Shown one piece after another: positions 56,381 to 64,000 of a stretch of DNA of 64,000 nucleotides (the first letter of the stretch is position 1; each line of letters begins with the position of its first letter). A program made the translations under genes and the position numbers. The stretch comes from Streptomyces sp. NBC_00178. Its GTDB lineage: Bacteria > Actinomycetota > Actinomycetes > Streptomycetales > Streptomycetaceae. The notes under the pieces were generated by a model, which worked only from the letters and a program-made list of their open reading frames with translations, was not told where the DNA came from and did not search any database. The stretch lies in assembly GCF_036206005.1 (NCBI RefSeq), contig NZ_CP108143.1, positions 4,245,501-4,309,500 on the forward strand, written 5' to 3'.

Positions 56381-57259
56381 GTGGACAATTCAACCGTCTC
56401 TCCCGTAGAAGGCGACGACCGTCGCAGCAGGCCGCGCGTCGGCCACATCCAGTTCCTGAACTGCCTCCCCCTCTACTGGGGCCTGGCACGGACCGGAACC
56501 CTGCTCGATCTCGAGCTCTCGAAGGACACCCCGGAGAGACTCAGCGAACAGCTGGTCCGAGGGGATCTCGACATCGGTCCCGTCACCCTCGTCGAGTTCC
56601 TGCGCAACGCCGACGACCTGGTCGCACTGCCCGACATCGCGGTCGGCTGCGACGGGCCGGTCATGTCGTGCGTGATCGTCTCGCAGCTGCCGCTGGACCG
56701 GCTCGACGGCGCCAGGGTGGCCCTCGGCTCGACCTCCCGTACGTCCGTGCGGCTGGCCCAGCTGCTGCTCGCCGAGCGGTACGGCGTCACCCCGGACTAC
56801 TTCACCTGCCCCCCGGACCTCGGCGTGATGATGCAGGAGGCCGACGCCGCCGTCCTGATCGGAGACGCGGCGCTCCGCGCCAACCTCCACGACGCCCCGC
56901 GGCTGGGGCTGCAGGTCCACGACCTGGGCGAGATGTGGAAGGAGTGGACGGGGCTTCCCTTCGTCTTCGCCGTCTGGGCCGCGCGCAAGGACTACCTGGC
57001 CTCGCACCCCGACTACGTCGAGAAGGTCCACGAGGCGTTCCTGGCCTCCCGCGACCTGTCCCTGGAGGAGGTCACGAAGGTCGCCGAGCAGGCCGCGCGC
57101 TGGGAGTCCTTCGACGCCGAGGTGCTGGAGCGCTACTTCACCACGCTGGACTTCCGCTTCGGTCCGGACCAGCTGGCGGGCGTACGCGAGTTCGCGCGGC
57201 GCACCGGTCCGACGACCGGTTTCCCGGCGGACGTGAAGGTCGAGCTGCTCGGCCGCTGA
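56381..57259 (+). CDS. mqnA: chorismate dehydratase MqnA (futalosine menaquinone pathway)
   Basis: 292 residues from GTG 56381. MqnA features: RVGHIQFLNCLPLYWGLA near the start, RLSEQLVRGDLDIGPVTLVEFL, SCVIVSQLPLDRLDGARVAL and ADAAVLIGDAALRANL. These build the periplasmic-binding-like fold. It dehydrates chorismate to 3-enolpyruvyl-benzoate, the first step of the alternative menaquinone route. MqnC is 2.3 kb downstream and menG 5.3 kb. Followed by a strong hairpin at 57431-57470. Confidence 0.92.
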   Translation: MDNSTVSPVEGDDRRSRPRVGHIQFLNCLPLYWGLARTGTLLDLELSKDTPERLSEQLVRGDLDIGPVTLVEFLRNADDLVALPDIAVGCDGPVMSCVIVSQLPLDRLDGARVALGSTSRTSVRLAQLLLAERYGVTPDYFTCPPDLGVMMQEADAAVLIGDAALRANLHDAPRLGLQVHDLGEMWKEWTGLPFVFAVWAARKDYLASHPDYVEKVHEAFLASRDLSLEEVTKVAEQAARWESFDAEVLERYFTTLDFRFGPDQLAGVREFARRTGPTTGFPADVKVELLGR

Positions 57260-57771
57260 CACGGGACGGCCGCCGGCACCCGGCAGGCGAGAGCTGCCCG
57301 GGACGGCCGGGAATCCGGGGGCCCGGCAACGGCGCGCGGGAATGGTGCGGGAGAAGAAGATGAATCCCGTACTTTCCCGGGCCTTCCCCGGGTTCCCCGC
57401 TTTCCTTCCGGGGCGGGGTTCCTCCGGGGCCGGGCGGAGTTCCGCTCACCGGTGCGCGGAACTCCGCCCGCGGCGCCGTAAGGCCTCGGCATTTCCGTTC
57501 CCCGGGAAAGCGGACGAATGCCGGGAGTCGTACCCGGGTTCCCTTCCCGGCGTCCGCCCGGCGAATAGCGGATGGCCCGGCGAATGCCTTCCGGTATCCG
57601 TCCGGCGAACCCCCGGGGGCTTGGACGAACGGCGTATTCGCGCCTTTCGGTGTGGCGAAATCCCTGCTTCGTGCCCATAGGGGCGAAATCGTCGTACGCG
57701 GTATCGGTGACCGTGCGACCCCGGCCCCCTAGGCTGCCGTCCGAGTCCCGGGGTCCACAGGGGGAGACCGT
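57260..57771 (+). other. 512-base gap between mqnA and the Ser/Thr kinase
   Basis: No convincing gene. It is lower in G/C than its surroundings, with repeated CCGGGAA and CGGCGAAT-like words and a 15-bp hairpin (57431-57470). TAGGCT (57730-57735) is a likely -10 for the kinase, and GGGGGAG before 57772 is its ribosome binding site. Confidence 0.4.
57431..57470 (+). terminator. 15-bp stem hairpin after mqnA
   Basis: CGGGCGGAGTTCCGC and GCGGAACTCCGCCCG are exact complements around a 10-base loop, 172 bases past the mqnA stop. Confidence 0.55.
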
Positions 57772-59478
57772 ATGCAGCCGCTGGAAGCCGGCGAACCGCA
57801 CACCATCGGTGCCTACCGGCTGCTCGGCAGGCTCGGCGCCGGGGGGATGGGCCGCGTCTACCTGGGGCGCAGCGCGGGGGGCCGCACCGTCGCGGTCAAG
57901 GTCGTCCACCCCCACTTCGCCCTCGACGAGCAGTTCCGCGCCAGGTTCCGGCGCGAGGTGGAGGCCGCGAGGCGCCTCGGTGCCCGCTGGACGGCGCCGG
58001 TGCTGGACGCGGACCCGGACGCCGCGGTGCCCTGGGTGGCGACCGGTTACGTGGCCGGGCCCCCGCTCTCCGACGCGGTCACCCGTCACGGCCCGCTGCC
58101 CGAGCACGCGGTGCGCGCCCTGGGTGCCGGGCTCGGCGAGGCGCTCGACGCGGTGCACGGCCACGGCCTCATCCACCGGGACGTGAAGCCGTCCAACGTC
58201 CTGCTGGCGCTCGACGGCCCGAGGCTGATCGACTTCGGGATCGCCCGCGCGCTGGGCGCCACCGTCTCCCTCACGTCCACCGGGGTCTCCGTCGGCTCAC
58301 CCGGCTACATGGCACCGGAACAGATCCGCGGGCTGGACATCTCCGGGGCGGCCGACGTCTTCTCGCTCGGCGCCGTCCTCGCGTACGCGGCGACGGGCAA
58401 CGCCCCCTTCCCCGGGGACTCGTCCGCCGTGCTCCTCTACAAGGTGGTGCACGAGGAGCCCGAACTCGGCGACCTGGAGGGCGAACTGCGCGAGGTGGTC
58501 GCCGGATGCCTCGCGAAGGACCCCGCCGACCGGCCCGCGCCGGCCGAACTCGCCCGCCGGCTCGCCCCCGGCGGCGCCGCCGCGCTGGTCGCGCCGGGCT
58601 GGCTGCCGGACCCGCTGGTGCGCGAGGTCAGCCGGTCCGCGGTGGCCCTGCTGGACCTGGAACCCCAGGACGAGCCGGTGCGGTCGGGCCCCGTGCCCTT
58701 CAGCAACGCGTCGCTGGGGAGCGCCGCGCTCGGCGTGTTCGGCCCGCCGCTGCCGCTCCCGCCGGACGGGCCACCGGCCCGCGCGGACACGGAGGGCGCG
58801 GGCCGGTCCGGTGCCCGTGTCGCCTTCACCATGGACGCCGGTCCGCAGTCCGGCCGCCGGCCGGGGCGGCGGGTCAGCTGCACCGTCGCTCTCGCGGTCG
58901 CGGGCGCCCTCGCGGTGGTGACCGTCGGGGCGGCGACGCTCGGCGACCTGTTCAACGGCAGCGACAAGGACCGCGGCAACGACAGCGCGGCGCAGCCGCC
59001 GTCGAGGTCCTCGTCGCAGAAGCCGCCGGACGCCGCGCAGGAAACCCCGGGGGGCACCCCCTCGGCCTCCGCCCCGGGGAGCACCCCCTCGGCCTCCGTT
59101 CCGGTGAGCGCGCTCCCCAGGACGTTCGCCGGGACCTGGACGGGGCCCACGACCGAACGCAACGGCTCCCCGCACGGCACGCTCACGGCCGTCTTCAGCG
59201 AGGGACGGAAGGGGGAGGACGTGGTCCGCCTGTCCTACGAACTCGACCTGCTCGGGAGCAGCATCGTCTGCAAGGGGATCGGCCGGCTGGTCTCCGGCAC
59301 GGCCACCGAGCTCAGGATCAGGGAGCGCCCCGACCCCGCGTCCGCCACCGGCTCCCTGTGCACCGGCGGCGAGGCCGACCTGGACTTCACCCTCACCTCG
59401 GCCGACGCCCTGGGCTACGTCTCCCACGAGAAGGCGGCGGGCACACCGAAGGGCACGCTCACCCGGTCCCGCGGCTGA
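57772..59478 (+). CDS. transmembrane Ser/Thr protein kinase
   Basis: 568 residues from ATG 57772. Kinase domain at 13-270: Gly loop GRLGAGGMG, Lys43, HRDVKPSN (135-142), DFGIARA, GSPGYMAPEQI. A Pro-rich juxtamembrane stretch is followed by one membrane span near 370-392 (CTVALAVAGALAVVTVGAA). A Ser/Thr/Pro-rich linker and a ~110-residue extracellular domain follow (FAGTWTGPTTERNGSPHG). Its kinase half is close to AfsK, but the sensor is unrelated. Signal unknown. Confidence 0.9.
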   Translation: MQPLEAGEPHTIGAYRLLGRLGAGGMGRVYLGRSAGGRTVAVKVVHPHFALDEQFRARFRREVEAARRLGARWTAPVLDADPDAAVPWVATGYVAGPPLSDAVTRHGPLPEHAVRALGAGLGEALDAVHGHGLIHRDVKPSNVLLALDGPRLIDFGIARALGATVSLTSTGVSVGSPGYMAPEQIRGLDISGAADVFSLGAVLAYAATGNAPFPGDSSAVLLYKVVHEEPELGDLEGELREVVAGCLAKDPADRPAPAELARRLAPGGAAALVAPGWLPDPLVREVSRSAVALLDLEPQDEPVRSGPVPFSNASLGSAALGVFGPPLPLPPDGPPARADTEGAGRSGARVAFTMDAGPQSGRRPGRRVSCTVALAVAGALAVVTVGAATLGDLFNGSDKDRGNDSAAQPPSRSSSQKPPDAAQETPGGTPSASAPGSTPSASVPVSALPRTFAGTWTGPTTERNGSPHGTLTAVFSEGRKGEDVVRLSYELDLLGSSIVCKGIGRLVSGTATELRIRERPDPASATGSLCTGGEADLDFTLTSADALGYVSHEKAAGTPKGTLTRSRG

Positions 59479-59496
59479 CCCCGGCAAGGGCTGGCG

Positions 59497-59502
59497 TAGG
59501 CT
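59497..59502 (+). promoter_or_regulatory. -10 element for mqnC
   Basis: TAGGCT, 48 bases before GTG 59551, with AAAGGTGA as ribosome binding site. Confidence 0.4.
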
Positions 59503-59550
59503 GGATCGGTCCGCGGATCCGTAGAAAAACCGCCGAAAGGTGACAGCCCG

Positions 59551-60750
59551 GTGACCGAGAAGGCCGACCTCCAGCCCATCCTCGACCGCGCCGCCGAGGG
59601 CGGGCGGATCACTCCCGAGGAGGCGCTCGACCTGTACAGGTCGGCACCGCTGCACGCCCTGGGAGCCGCGGCCGACGCCGTCCGGCGCCGCCGTTACGCC
59701 GGTACGGAGCACATCGCGACGTACATCATCGAGCGCAACATCAACTACACGAACGTGTGCGTCACGGCCTGCAAGTTCTGTGCGTTCTACGCCCCGCCCA
59801 AGGACACCGCCAAGGGCTGGTCCCGCGGCCTCGACGACATCCTGCGCCGCTGCGCGGAGACCGTCGAGCTCGGCGGCACGCAGATCATGTTCCAGGGCGG
59901 CCACCACCCGGACTACGGCGTCGAGTACTACGAGGAGCACTTCTCCGCGATCAAGAAGGCCTACCCGGAGCTGGTCATCCACTCCCTCGGTGCCTCCGAG
60001 ATCGAGCACATGGCCCGGATCTCCGGTGTCTCCGCGAAGGAGGCCATCGAGCGGATCCACGCCGCGGGCCTCGACTCCTTCGCGGGAGCCGGCGCCGAAC
60101 TCCTGCCCGCCCGGCCGCGTACGGCGATCGCTCCGCTCAAGGAGTCCGGCGAGCGCTGGCTGGAGATCATGGAGATCGCCCACGGCCTCGGCGTCGAGTC
60201 CACCTCCACGATGCTCATGGGCACCGGCGAGACCAACGCCGAGCGCATCGAGCACCTGCGGATGATCCGCGACGTCCAGGACCGCACGGGCGGCTTCCGT
60301 GCCTTCATCCCGTACACCTACCAGCCGGAGAACAACAAGCTGAAGGGGCAGACGCAGGCCACGCTCTTCGAGTACCTGCGCATGATCGCCATCGCCCGGC
60401 TGTTCCTCGACAACGTCGCCCACATCCAGGGCTCCTGGCTGACCACGGGCAAGGAGGTCGGGCAGCTGTCGCTGCACTACGGTGCGGACGACCTCGGCTC
60501 GATCATGCTGGAGGAGAACGTCGTCTCCTCGGCCGGCGCCAAGCACCGCTCGAACCGGCTCGAGATCATCGACCTGATCCGCAAGGCGGGCCGCGTCCCC
60601 GCCCAGCGCGCCACGACGTACGAGCACCTGGTCGTCCACGACGACCCGGCGAACGACCCCGTCGACGCGCGCGTCGTCTCGCACATCTCGTCCACCGCCA
60701 TCGCGGGCGGCACGGCGCACCCGGAGCTGAAGCTCCTCGACGCCAACTGA
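59551..60750 (+). CDS. mqnC: cyclic dehypoxanthinyl futalosine synthase MqnC (radical SAM)
   Basis: 399 residues from GTG 59551. The radical-SAM cluster motif is Cys70-x3-Cys74-x2-Cys77 (NVCVTACKFCAFY). Other MqnC landmarks are MFQGGHHPDYGVEYY, HSLGASEIEHMARISGV, FAGAGAELLPARPR and MGTGETNAERIEHL. It cyclises dehypoxanthine futalosine with 5'-deoxyadenosyl radical chemistry in menaquinone synthesis. The next gene begins 7 bases after the stop, so they are co-transcribed. Confidence 0.94.
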   Translation: MTEKADLQPILDRAAEGGRITPEEALDLYRSAPLHALGAAADAVRRRRYAGTEHIATYIIERNINYTNVCVTACKFCAFYAPPKDTAKGWSRGLDDILRRCAETVELGGTQIMFQGGHHPDYGVEYYEEHFSAIKKAYPELVIHSLGASEIEHMARISGVSAKEAIERIHAAGLDSFAGAGAELLPARPRTAIAPLKESGERWLEIMEIAHGLGVESTSTMLMGTGETNAERIEHLRMIRDVQDRTGGFRAFIPYTYQPENNKLKGQTQATLFEYLRMIAIARLFLDNVAHIQGSWLTTGKEVGQLSLHYGADDLGSIMLEENVVSSAGAKHRSNRLEIIDLIRKAGRVPAQRATTYEHLVVHDDPANDPVDARVVSHISSTAIAGGTAHPELKLLDAN

Positions 60751-60757
60751 CGCAGAC

Positions 60758-61402
60758 ATGCTGACCGTTCACGCCGCGCCACTGGTCCTTCCGGTCGGCG
60801 CGGCAGGCGTGTCCGGGGGCGCCGTCGCCGTGGACGGTGCTCTGATCACGGCCGTCGGCCCGTACGACGAGGTTCTGGCCGCCCACCCCTCGGCCCGGGT
60901 CCGGCAGTGGCCCGGCGTCCTCACCCCCGGCCTGGTCCAGCGGGACGGGCTCCCGCTGCTGACCCTCTGCTACCACCCGGACCCGCGCGAGGCCGACGAG
61001 CTCGGGGAGCGGCCCCTGACCGGCGCGGACTTCGACCGGCTGGGGGTCGCGACGGACGGGCCCCGCCGGGCCGGGAGCGTGCGGAGGGGGCTGCAGCGCA
61101 TGCTCCGGCACGGCACCACGCACGTCGCCGGGGTCCTCGGGGAGCCCGCCGTCCGCACCGCCGCCGGCCGCGCCGGCCTGACGCTCCTCCCATCCGCCGG
61201 GGAAGCGGCCGGAGAACCGTCCCTGGACCCGCTCGCGGGGGGCCGCGCCCTGGCGGACGCCGTGCACGGACCCCTCGTGGCGGGCGGACGCGCCGACCTC
61301 GCCGTCTTCGACGTGCCGGACGAGGAGGAGCTGCGCGCGGCGGGCGGCGCCGCGTGCGTGGCCACGGTGCTCGGCGGACGGCTGGTGCACCGGCGGCGCT
61401 GA
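60758..61402 (+). CDS. amidohydrolase-like protein lacking metal ligands
   Basis: 214 residues from ATG 60758. The N-terminal beta-sandwich (VSGGAVAVDGALITAVGP) and the C-terminal LVAGGRADLAVFDVPDEEEL are those of imidazolonepropionase/amidohydrolase-type enzymes. Where the catalytic HxH normally sits (LTPGLVNAHTH) the sequence reads LTPGLVQRDG. The chain is about half the normal length, with no later His/Asp ligand set. Probably a degenerate or non-catalytic relative, retained next to mqnC. Confidence 0.65.
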   Translation: MLTVHAAPLVLPVGAAGVSGGAVAVDGALITAVGPYDEVLAAHPSARVRQWPGVLTPGLVQRDGLPLLTLCYHPDPREADELGERPLTGADFDRLGVATDGPRRAGSVRRGLQRMLRHGTTHVAGVLGEPAVRTAAGRAGLTLLPSAGEAAGEPSLDPLAGGRALADAVHGPLVAGGRADLAVFDVPDEEELRAAGGAACVATVLGGRLVHRRR

Positions 61403-61474
61403 CGCGGACCCGCGGACCCGCCGGGCGGGCGCTGCGACGGCCCGGCCGGCGGCCGCCCGAGGGCGACGCGGCGT

Positions 61475-62356
61475 TCACCGCGCCGCGGGCCCGCCCAGGT
61501 AGCGTCCCTTTCCGTCGTAGGGCCAGGCGTTGGACACACAGCCCTTCAGGCCCTTGATCTGCTGCATCATGGCGGGCGCCGGTCTCCCCGGACCGGGGCA
61601 GGTCTCGTGGCCGTGGCCCAGCCAGTGGCCGACCTCGTGGTTGATGATCAGGGCGCGGTACTCGGCCGGCGGCCCGTCGAACTCGGGCGAACCCAGCTGC
61701 CACCGGCGCAGGTTCACCATCACGTCCTTGGCGCCCCGGCAGTTCAGCTCGCCGCCGGTGCGCAGCCCGTAGCGGCCGCACAGGCGGTCCGTCGTCGCGG
61801 GGGTGCCGATGCGGATCACCAGCCCGGCCGAACCGTCGGCGACCTGGCGGAACGCGTGGGTGCCGCCCTTGTTCCAGCCGCGCGGGTCGGCGAGTATCTC
61901 CGCGACGGCGGCGGCCGCCTCGTCGGGATCGACCCCGCTGCCCTCCTCCACCTCGACGCGGTAGCGGCTCCCCGAACCCTTCGCCGTGACGCCCGCCCGG
62001 GCCACGGTGAAGGTGCCCGGACCCGACCTCGGCACCTCCGCGGCGGTCGGCGGGGAGGCGGACGGCGAGGAGTCCGGGGCGATCCGCACGGGGGCCGGGC
62101 GGTCCGCCGCGGCGGGGGTGGGAGGGGCATCCCCGGAGCCGGCGGCGACGGCCGGGCCGCCGCCCCGCCAGGGCGGTTCCGCCATGAGGCAGGCCGCGCC
62201 GGCCACGAGTGCGAGGAGCAGCGCGGCCGCGCATCTCCGGCGTCTGCGGACGCGCGGGCTCGGCCGGCGGCGTGCGGGGCGGCGGGGCGCCGCGGGTAAG
62301 TCCCGGCGGCGGGGCGCGGCAGCGGCGCGTATGTGGTGGGTGTCGTTGCTCTGCAT
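61475..62356 (-). CDS. secreted DUF3152 metalloprotease-like protein
   Basis: 293 residues from ATG 62356 (the open frame reaches 62467). An Arg-rich N-terminus precedes a membrane/signal segment (CAAALLLALVAGAACLMA). The C-terminal ~185 residues form DUF3152 with a zincin motif NHEVGHWLGHGHETC, so a metal-dependent peptidase is likely. Ligands HExxH plus a third His in GHGH are visible. It converges on the mqnC unit and is divergent from menG. Confidence 0.8.
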   Translation of the reverse strand: MQSNDTHHIRAAAAPRRRDLPAAPRRPARRRPSPRVRRRRRCAAALLLALVAGAACLMAEPPWRGGGPAVAAGSGDAPPTPAAADRPAPVRIAPDSSPSASPPTAAEVPRSGPGTFTVARAGVTAKGSGSRYRVEVEEGSGVDPDEAAAAVAEILADPRGWNKGGTHAFRQVADGSAGLVIRIGTPATTDRLCGRYGLRTGGELNCRGAKDVMVNLRRWQLGSPEFDGPPAEYRALIINHEVGHWLGHGHETCPGPGRPAPAMMQQIKGLKGCVSNAWPYDGKGRYLGGPAAR

Positions 62357-62543
62357 GTTCCCGTGAGTATCCGTGATCTTGGTGCGGGCCGTGGCCGGAC
62401 CGCCCTCCGCGTCCCTCTCCGGTCCTTGGGTACGGCCCCGGCGGCCCGGGTGCGTGTACTGCTGCACCTCTACGGAGTGCCTCCGCGCCGAAAAGGTTCA
62501 CGCCGCCTCGGGGAGCCGGGGGCGCGGCTGCTTGAATGGGCGG

Positions 62544-63236
62544 GTGACCCGAGCATCCCTGGACAAGCAGCCGCACGAAGTCGCCTCGATGTTCGACGAC
62601 GTGGCGGCGAACTACGACCTCACCAACGACGTGCTGTCGCTCGGACAGGCGCGGCTCTGGCGCAAGGAGGTCGCCCGGGCCGTCGATGCCCGCCCGGCCC
62701 AGAAGATCCTCGACCTGGCGGCCGGGACGGCCACCTCCTCGCAGCCCTTCGCGCGGGCCGGCGCCTACGTGGTGCCGTGCGACTTCTCGCTCGGCATGCT
62801 CCGGGTGGGCAAGCGGCGCCACCCGTGGATGCCGTTCACCGCGGGCGACGGCATGCGGCTCCCCTTCAAGGACGAGACCTTCGACGCGGTCACCATCTCC
62901 TTCGGCCTGCGCAACATCCAGGACACCGCGGCGGCGCTCGGCGAGCTGTACCGCGTGACCAGGCGCGGCGGCCGGGTGGTGATCTGCGAGTTCTCGCAGC
63001 CGACCTGGGCGCCCTTCCGGACCGTCTACACCGAGTACCTGATGCGCGCGCTGCCGCCGGTCGCCCGCGCCGTGTCGTCGAACCCCGACGCCTACGTCTA
63101 CCTCGCCGAGTCGATCCGTGCCTGGCCCGACCAGGCCGGCCTCGCCGCACTGCTGCAGAAGGCCGGCTGGTCGGACGTCGCCTGGCGCAACCTCACCGGC
63201 GGCGTGGTGGCGCTGCACCGGGGTGTGCGCGACTGA
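62544..63236 (+). CDS. menG: demethylmenaquinone methyltransferase
   Basis: 230 residues from GTG 62544; the frame extends back to 62373, but homology starts at KQPHEVASMFDDVAANYDLTN. SAM-binding ILDLAAGTATSS (55-66), CDFSLGMLRVGKRR, FGLRNIQDTAAALGELYRV and VVICEFSQPTWAPFR are the UbiE/MenG signatures. It performs the last C-methylation of menaquinone. It lies near mqnA and mqnC and the flavoprotein at 63886, a possible side-chain reductase. Confidence 0.92.
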   Translation: MTRASLDKQPHEVASMFDDVAANYDLTNDVLSLGQARLWRKEVARAVDARPAQKILDLAAGTATSSQPFARAGAYVVPCDFSLGMLRVGKRRHPWMPFTAGDGMRLPFKDETFDAVTISFGLRNIQDTAAALGELYRVTRRGGRVVICEFSQPTWAPFRTVYTEYLMRALPPVARAVSSNPDAYVYLAESIRAWPDQAGLAALLQKAGWSDVAWRNLTGGVVALHRGVRD

Positions 63237-63240
63237 GCGC

Positions 63241-63268
63241 CCGCGGCGGACCCCCTGGTCCGCCGCGG
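63241..63268. terminator. shared terminator of menG and the GNAT gene
   Basis: CCGCGGCGGACC-CCCT-GGTCCGCCGCGG, a perfect 12-bp stem between convergent stops at 63236 and 63270. Confidence 0.75.
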
Positions 63269-63269
63269 C

Positions 63270-63788
63270 TCAGAGCTCCAGCCGGAAGCAGCACACCTCC
63301 TGCTCCGTCACCGGCTTGGTGTACGTCTCGGCCCGCCGCATGCCGAGGCGTTCGGCCACCGCCGCCGAGCGGGTGTTCCGCGGGTCGACCACCGCGACGA
63401 CCTCCGGCACCCCCAGCGCCCTCAACCGCTCCAGCGCGGTCCGCGCGGCGGCGGTCGCGTAACCACGGCCCCACGCGGCGCGGCCCAGCCGCCAGCCGAT
63501 CTCCACCTCGCCCACCGGGCCGAACGACCGGTGCGGCCACGGCTGGGCGCCGGTGAAACCGAGCACCGTCCCCGCGTCGTCCAGCACCGTCCACAGGCAG
63601 TGGCCGAGTTCGGCGTCGTGCCTGCGCTGGCGGGCGGTCAACTCCTCGTACGCGGAGTACTCCGCCCGGTTTCCGCCGAGGTACTCCATCACCTCGCGGT
63701 CGTCGAACACGCGGTACCAGGCGTGGGCGTCCTCGTCGGTGGGGACACGCAGGTGTACGGACGGAGTCGGGTCGGTCGCGTGAGGCAT
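63270..63788 (-). CDS. GNAT-family N-acetyltransferase (RimJ/RimL-like)
   Basis: 172 residues from ATG 63788. Acetyl-CoA-binding motif RAAWGRGYATAAARTALERL is followed by the family's VVAVVDPRNTRSAAVAERLGM. The N-terminal VHLRVPTDEDAHAWYRVF matches the RimJ/RimL-type acetyltransferase_3 branch. Substrate not predictable. Divergent from the flavoprotein gene. Confidence 0.87.
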   Translation of the reverse strand: MPHATDPTPSVHLRVPTDEDAHAWYRVFDDREVMEYLGGNRAEYSAYEELTARQRRHDAELGHCLWTVLDDAGTVLGFTGAQPWPHRSFGPVGEVEIGWRLGRAAWGRGYATAAARTALERLRALGVPEVVAVVDPRNTRSAAVAERLGMRRAETYTKPVTEQEVCCFRLEL

Positions 63789-63885
63789 CGGGGAGCCCTT
63801 CGGGAGGTTGATCAGCAGCCACCCATAGACTGCACGCGACATGTGCCGCGCGGCACGCGAATTCGAGTCTTCGGGAGATCCGACC

Positions 63886-64000
63886 GTGACCGAGCCCCTC
63901 TCCGAACACAGCGCGGACGTGATCGTCGTCGGAGCGGGCCCAGCCGGCTCCACGACCGCGTACTACCTCGCCAAGGCCGGCCTCGACGTCCTCCTCCTGG
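63886..64000 (+). CDS. geranylgeranyl reductase/FAD-dependent oxidoreductase, N-terminal fragment
   Basis: 38 residues from GTG 63886 (GGGAG upstream); the rest lies outside the window. The dinucleotide fold VIVVGAGPAGSTTAYYLAKA is typical of the geranylgeranyl reductase family. Relatives (MenJ) saturate the menaquinone side chain in actinobacteria, which suits a place next to menG. Assignment rests on the N-terminus only. Confidence 0.65.
   Translation, partial: MTEPLSEHSADVIVVGAGPAGSTTAYYLAKAGLDVLLL

Noticed and set aside
57342..57680. 112-codon plus-strand frame before the kinase
   Set aside because: It crosses a strong hairpin and repeated words, with no domain or start signal.
60921..63218. 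765-codon minus-strand frame over menG and the DUF3152 gene
   Set aside because: Arg/Gly/Pro-rich composition with no domain; it shadows menG and mqnC-associated genes.

Overview
The window is a high-GC actinobacterial chromosome segment, almost certainly from a Streptomyces. The grounds are strong G/C at third codon positions, frequent GTG starts, an XRE/DUF397 pair, the futalosine menaquinone genes mqnA and mqnC, a DmdR1-type iron repressor, and the full afsK/afsS/afsR regulatory set. From memory, gene content and partial order resemble the S. coelicolor SCO4380-SCO4394, SCO4409-4426, SCO4505-4507 and SCO4550-4557 neighbourhoods, rearranged. No rRNA, tRNA, CRISPR array, complete insertion sequence or prophage was seen.

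1-11.6 kb: a partial DMT-family exporter end, a small SQAEGER-repeat protein, a frameshifted PIN-toxin relic and a small cupin-like gene. Then comes an acyl-CoA catabolic operon: TIGR03084 protein, AtuA-like protein, carboxyltransferase and biotin subunits, acyl-CoA dehydrogenase, cinnamate/4-coumarate-CoA ligase, enoyl-CoA hydratase and TetR. A GCAAGC-AC-GCTTGC palindrome in its promoter is the likely TetR operator. 11.6-17.7 kb is accessory in character: a winged-helix/zinc-ribbon regulator, an XRE/DUF397 module, two IPT/TIG-repeat proteins without signal peptides, a secreted Ig-like protein and a deleted relic of the operon's tetR.

17.7-33.5 kb: YdcF-like protein, citrate synthase, pdxH, a PAS-PAS-GAF sensor lacking an output domain, a SIS-domain protein with a DasR-like site in its promoter, dmdR1, a TTA-containing alpha/beta hydrolase, an ABC exporter, a prim-pol-like protein, an NsdA-like TPR regulator, a membrane protein with TQY(I/L) repeats and an orphan solute-binding lipoprotein. 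Between pdxH and the sensor, the minus strand carries what looks like an independent small RNA or leader-peptide unit.

33.5-45.8 kb: purU, an ECF sigma/anti-sigma pair divergent from an STAS anti-sigma antagonist, an EF-hand protein, an RsbW-like ATPase, a GlxA-type regulator, transporters, a flavin monooxygenase, pspAB-htpX and a PNPOx-family oxidase. 45.9-55.5 kb: a TetR regulator, a DnaA-box-like cluster, kbpA, afsK, two small membrane or secreted proteins, afsS and afsR; this is the secondary-metabolism control core. 55.9-64 kb: a cold-shock gene with a structured 5' region, mqnA, a second Ser/Thr kinase, mqnC with a catalytically degenerate amidohydrolase, a DUF3152 protein, menG, a GNAT enzyme and the start of a geranylgeranyl-reductase-like flavoprotein. 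Four genes in this last section are menaquinone-related.
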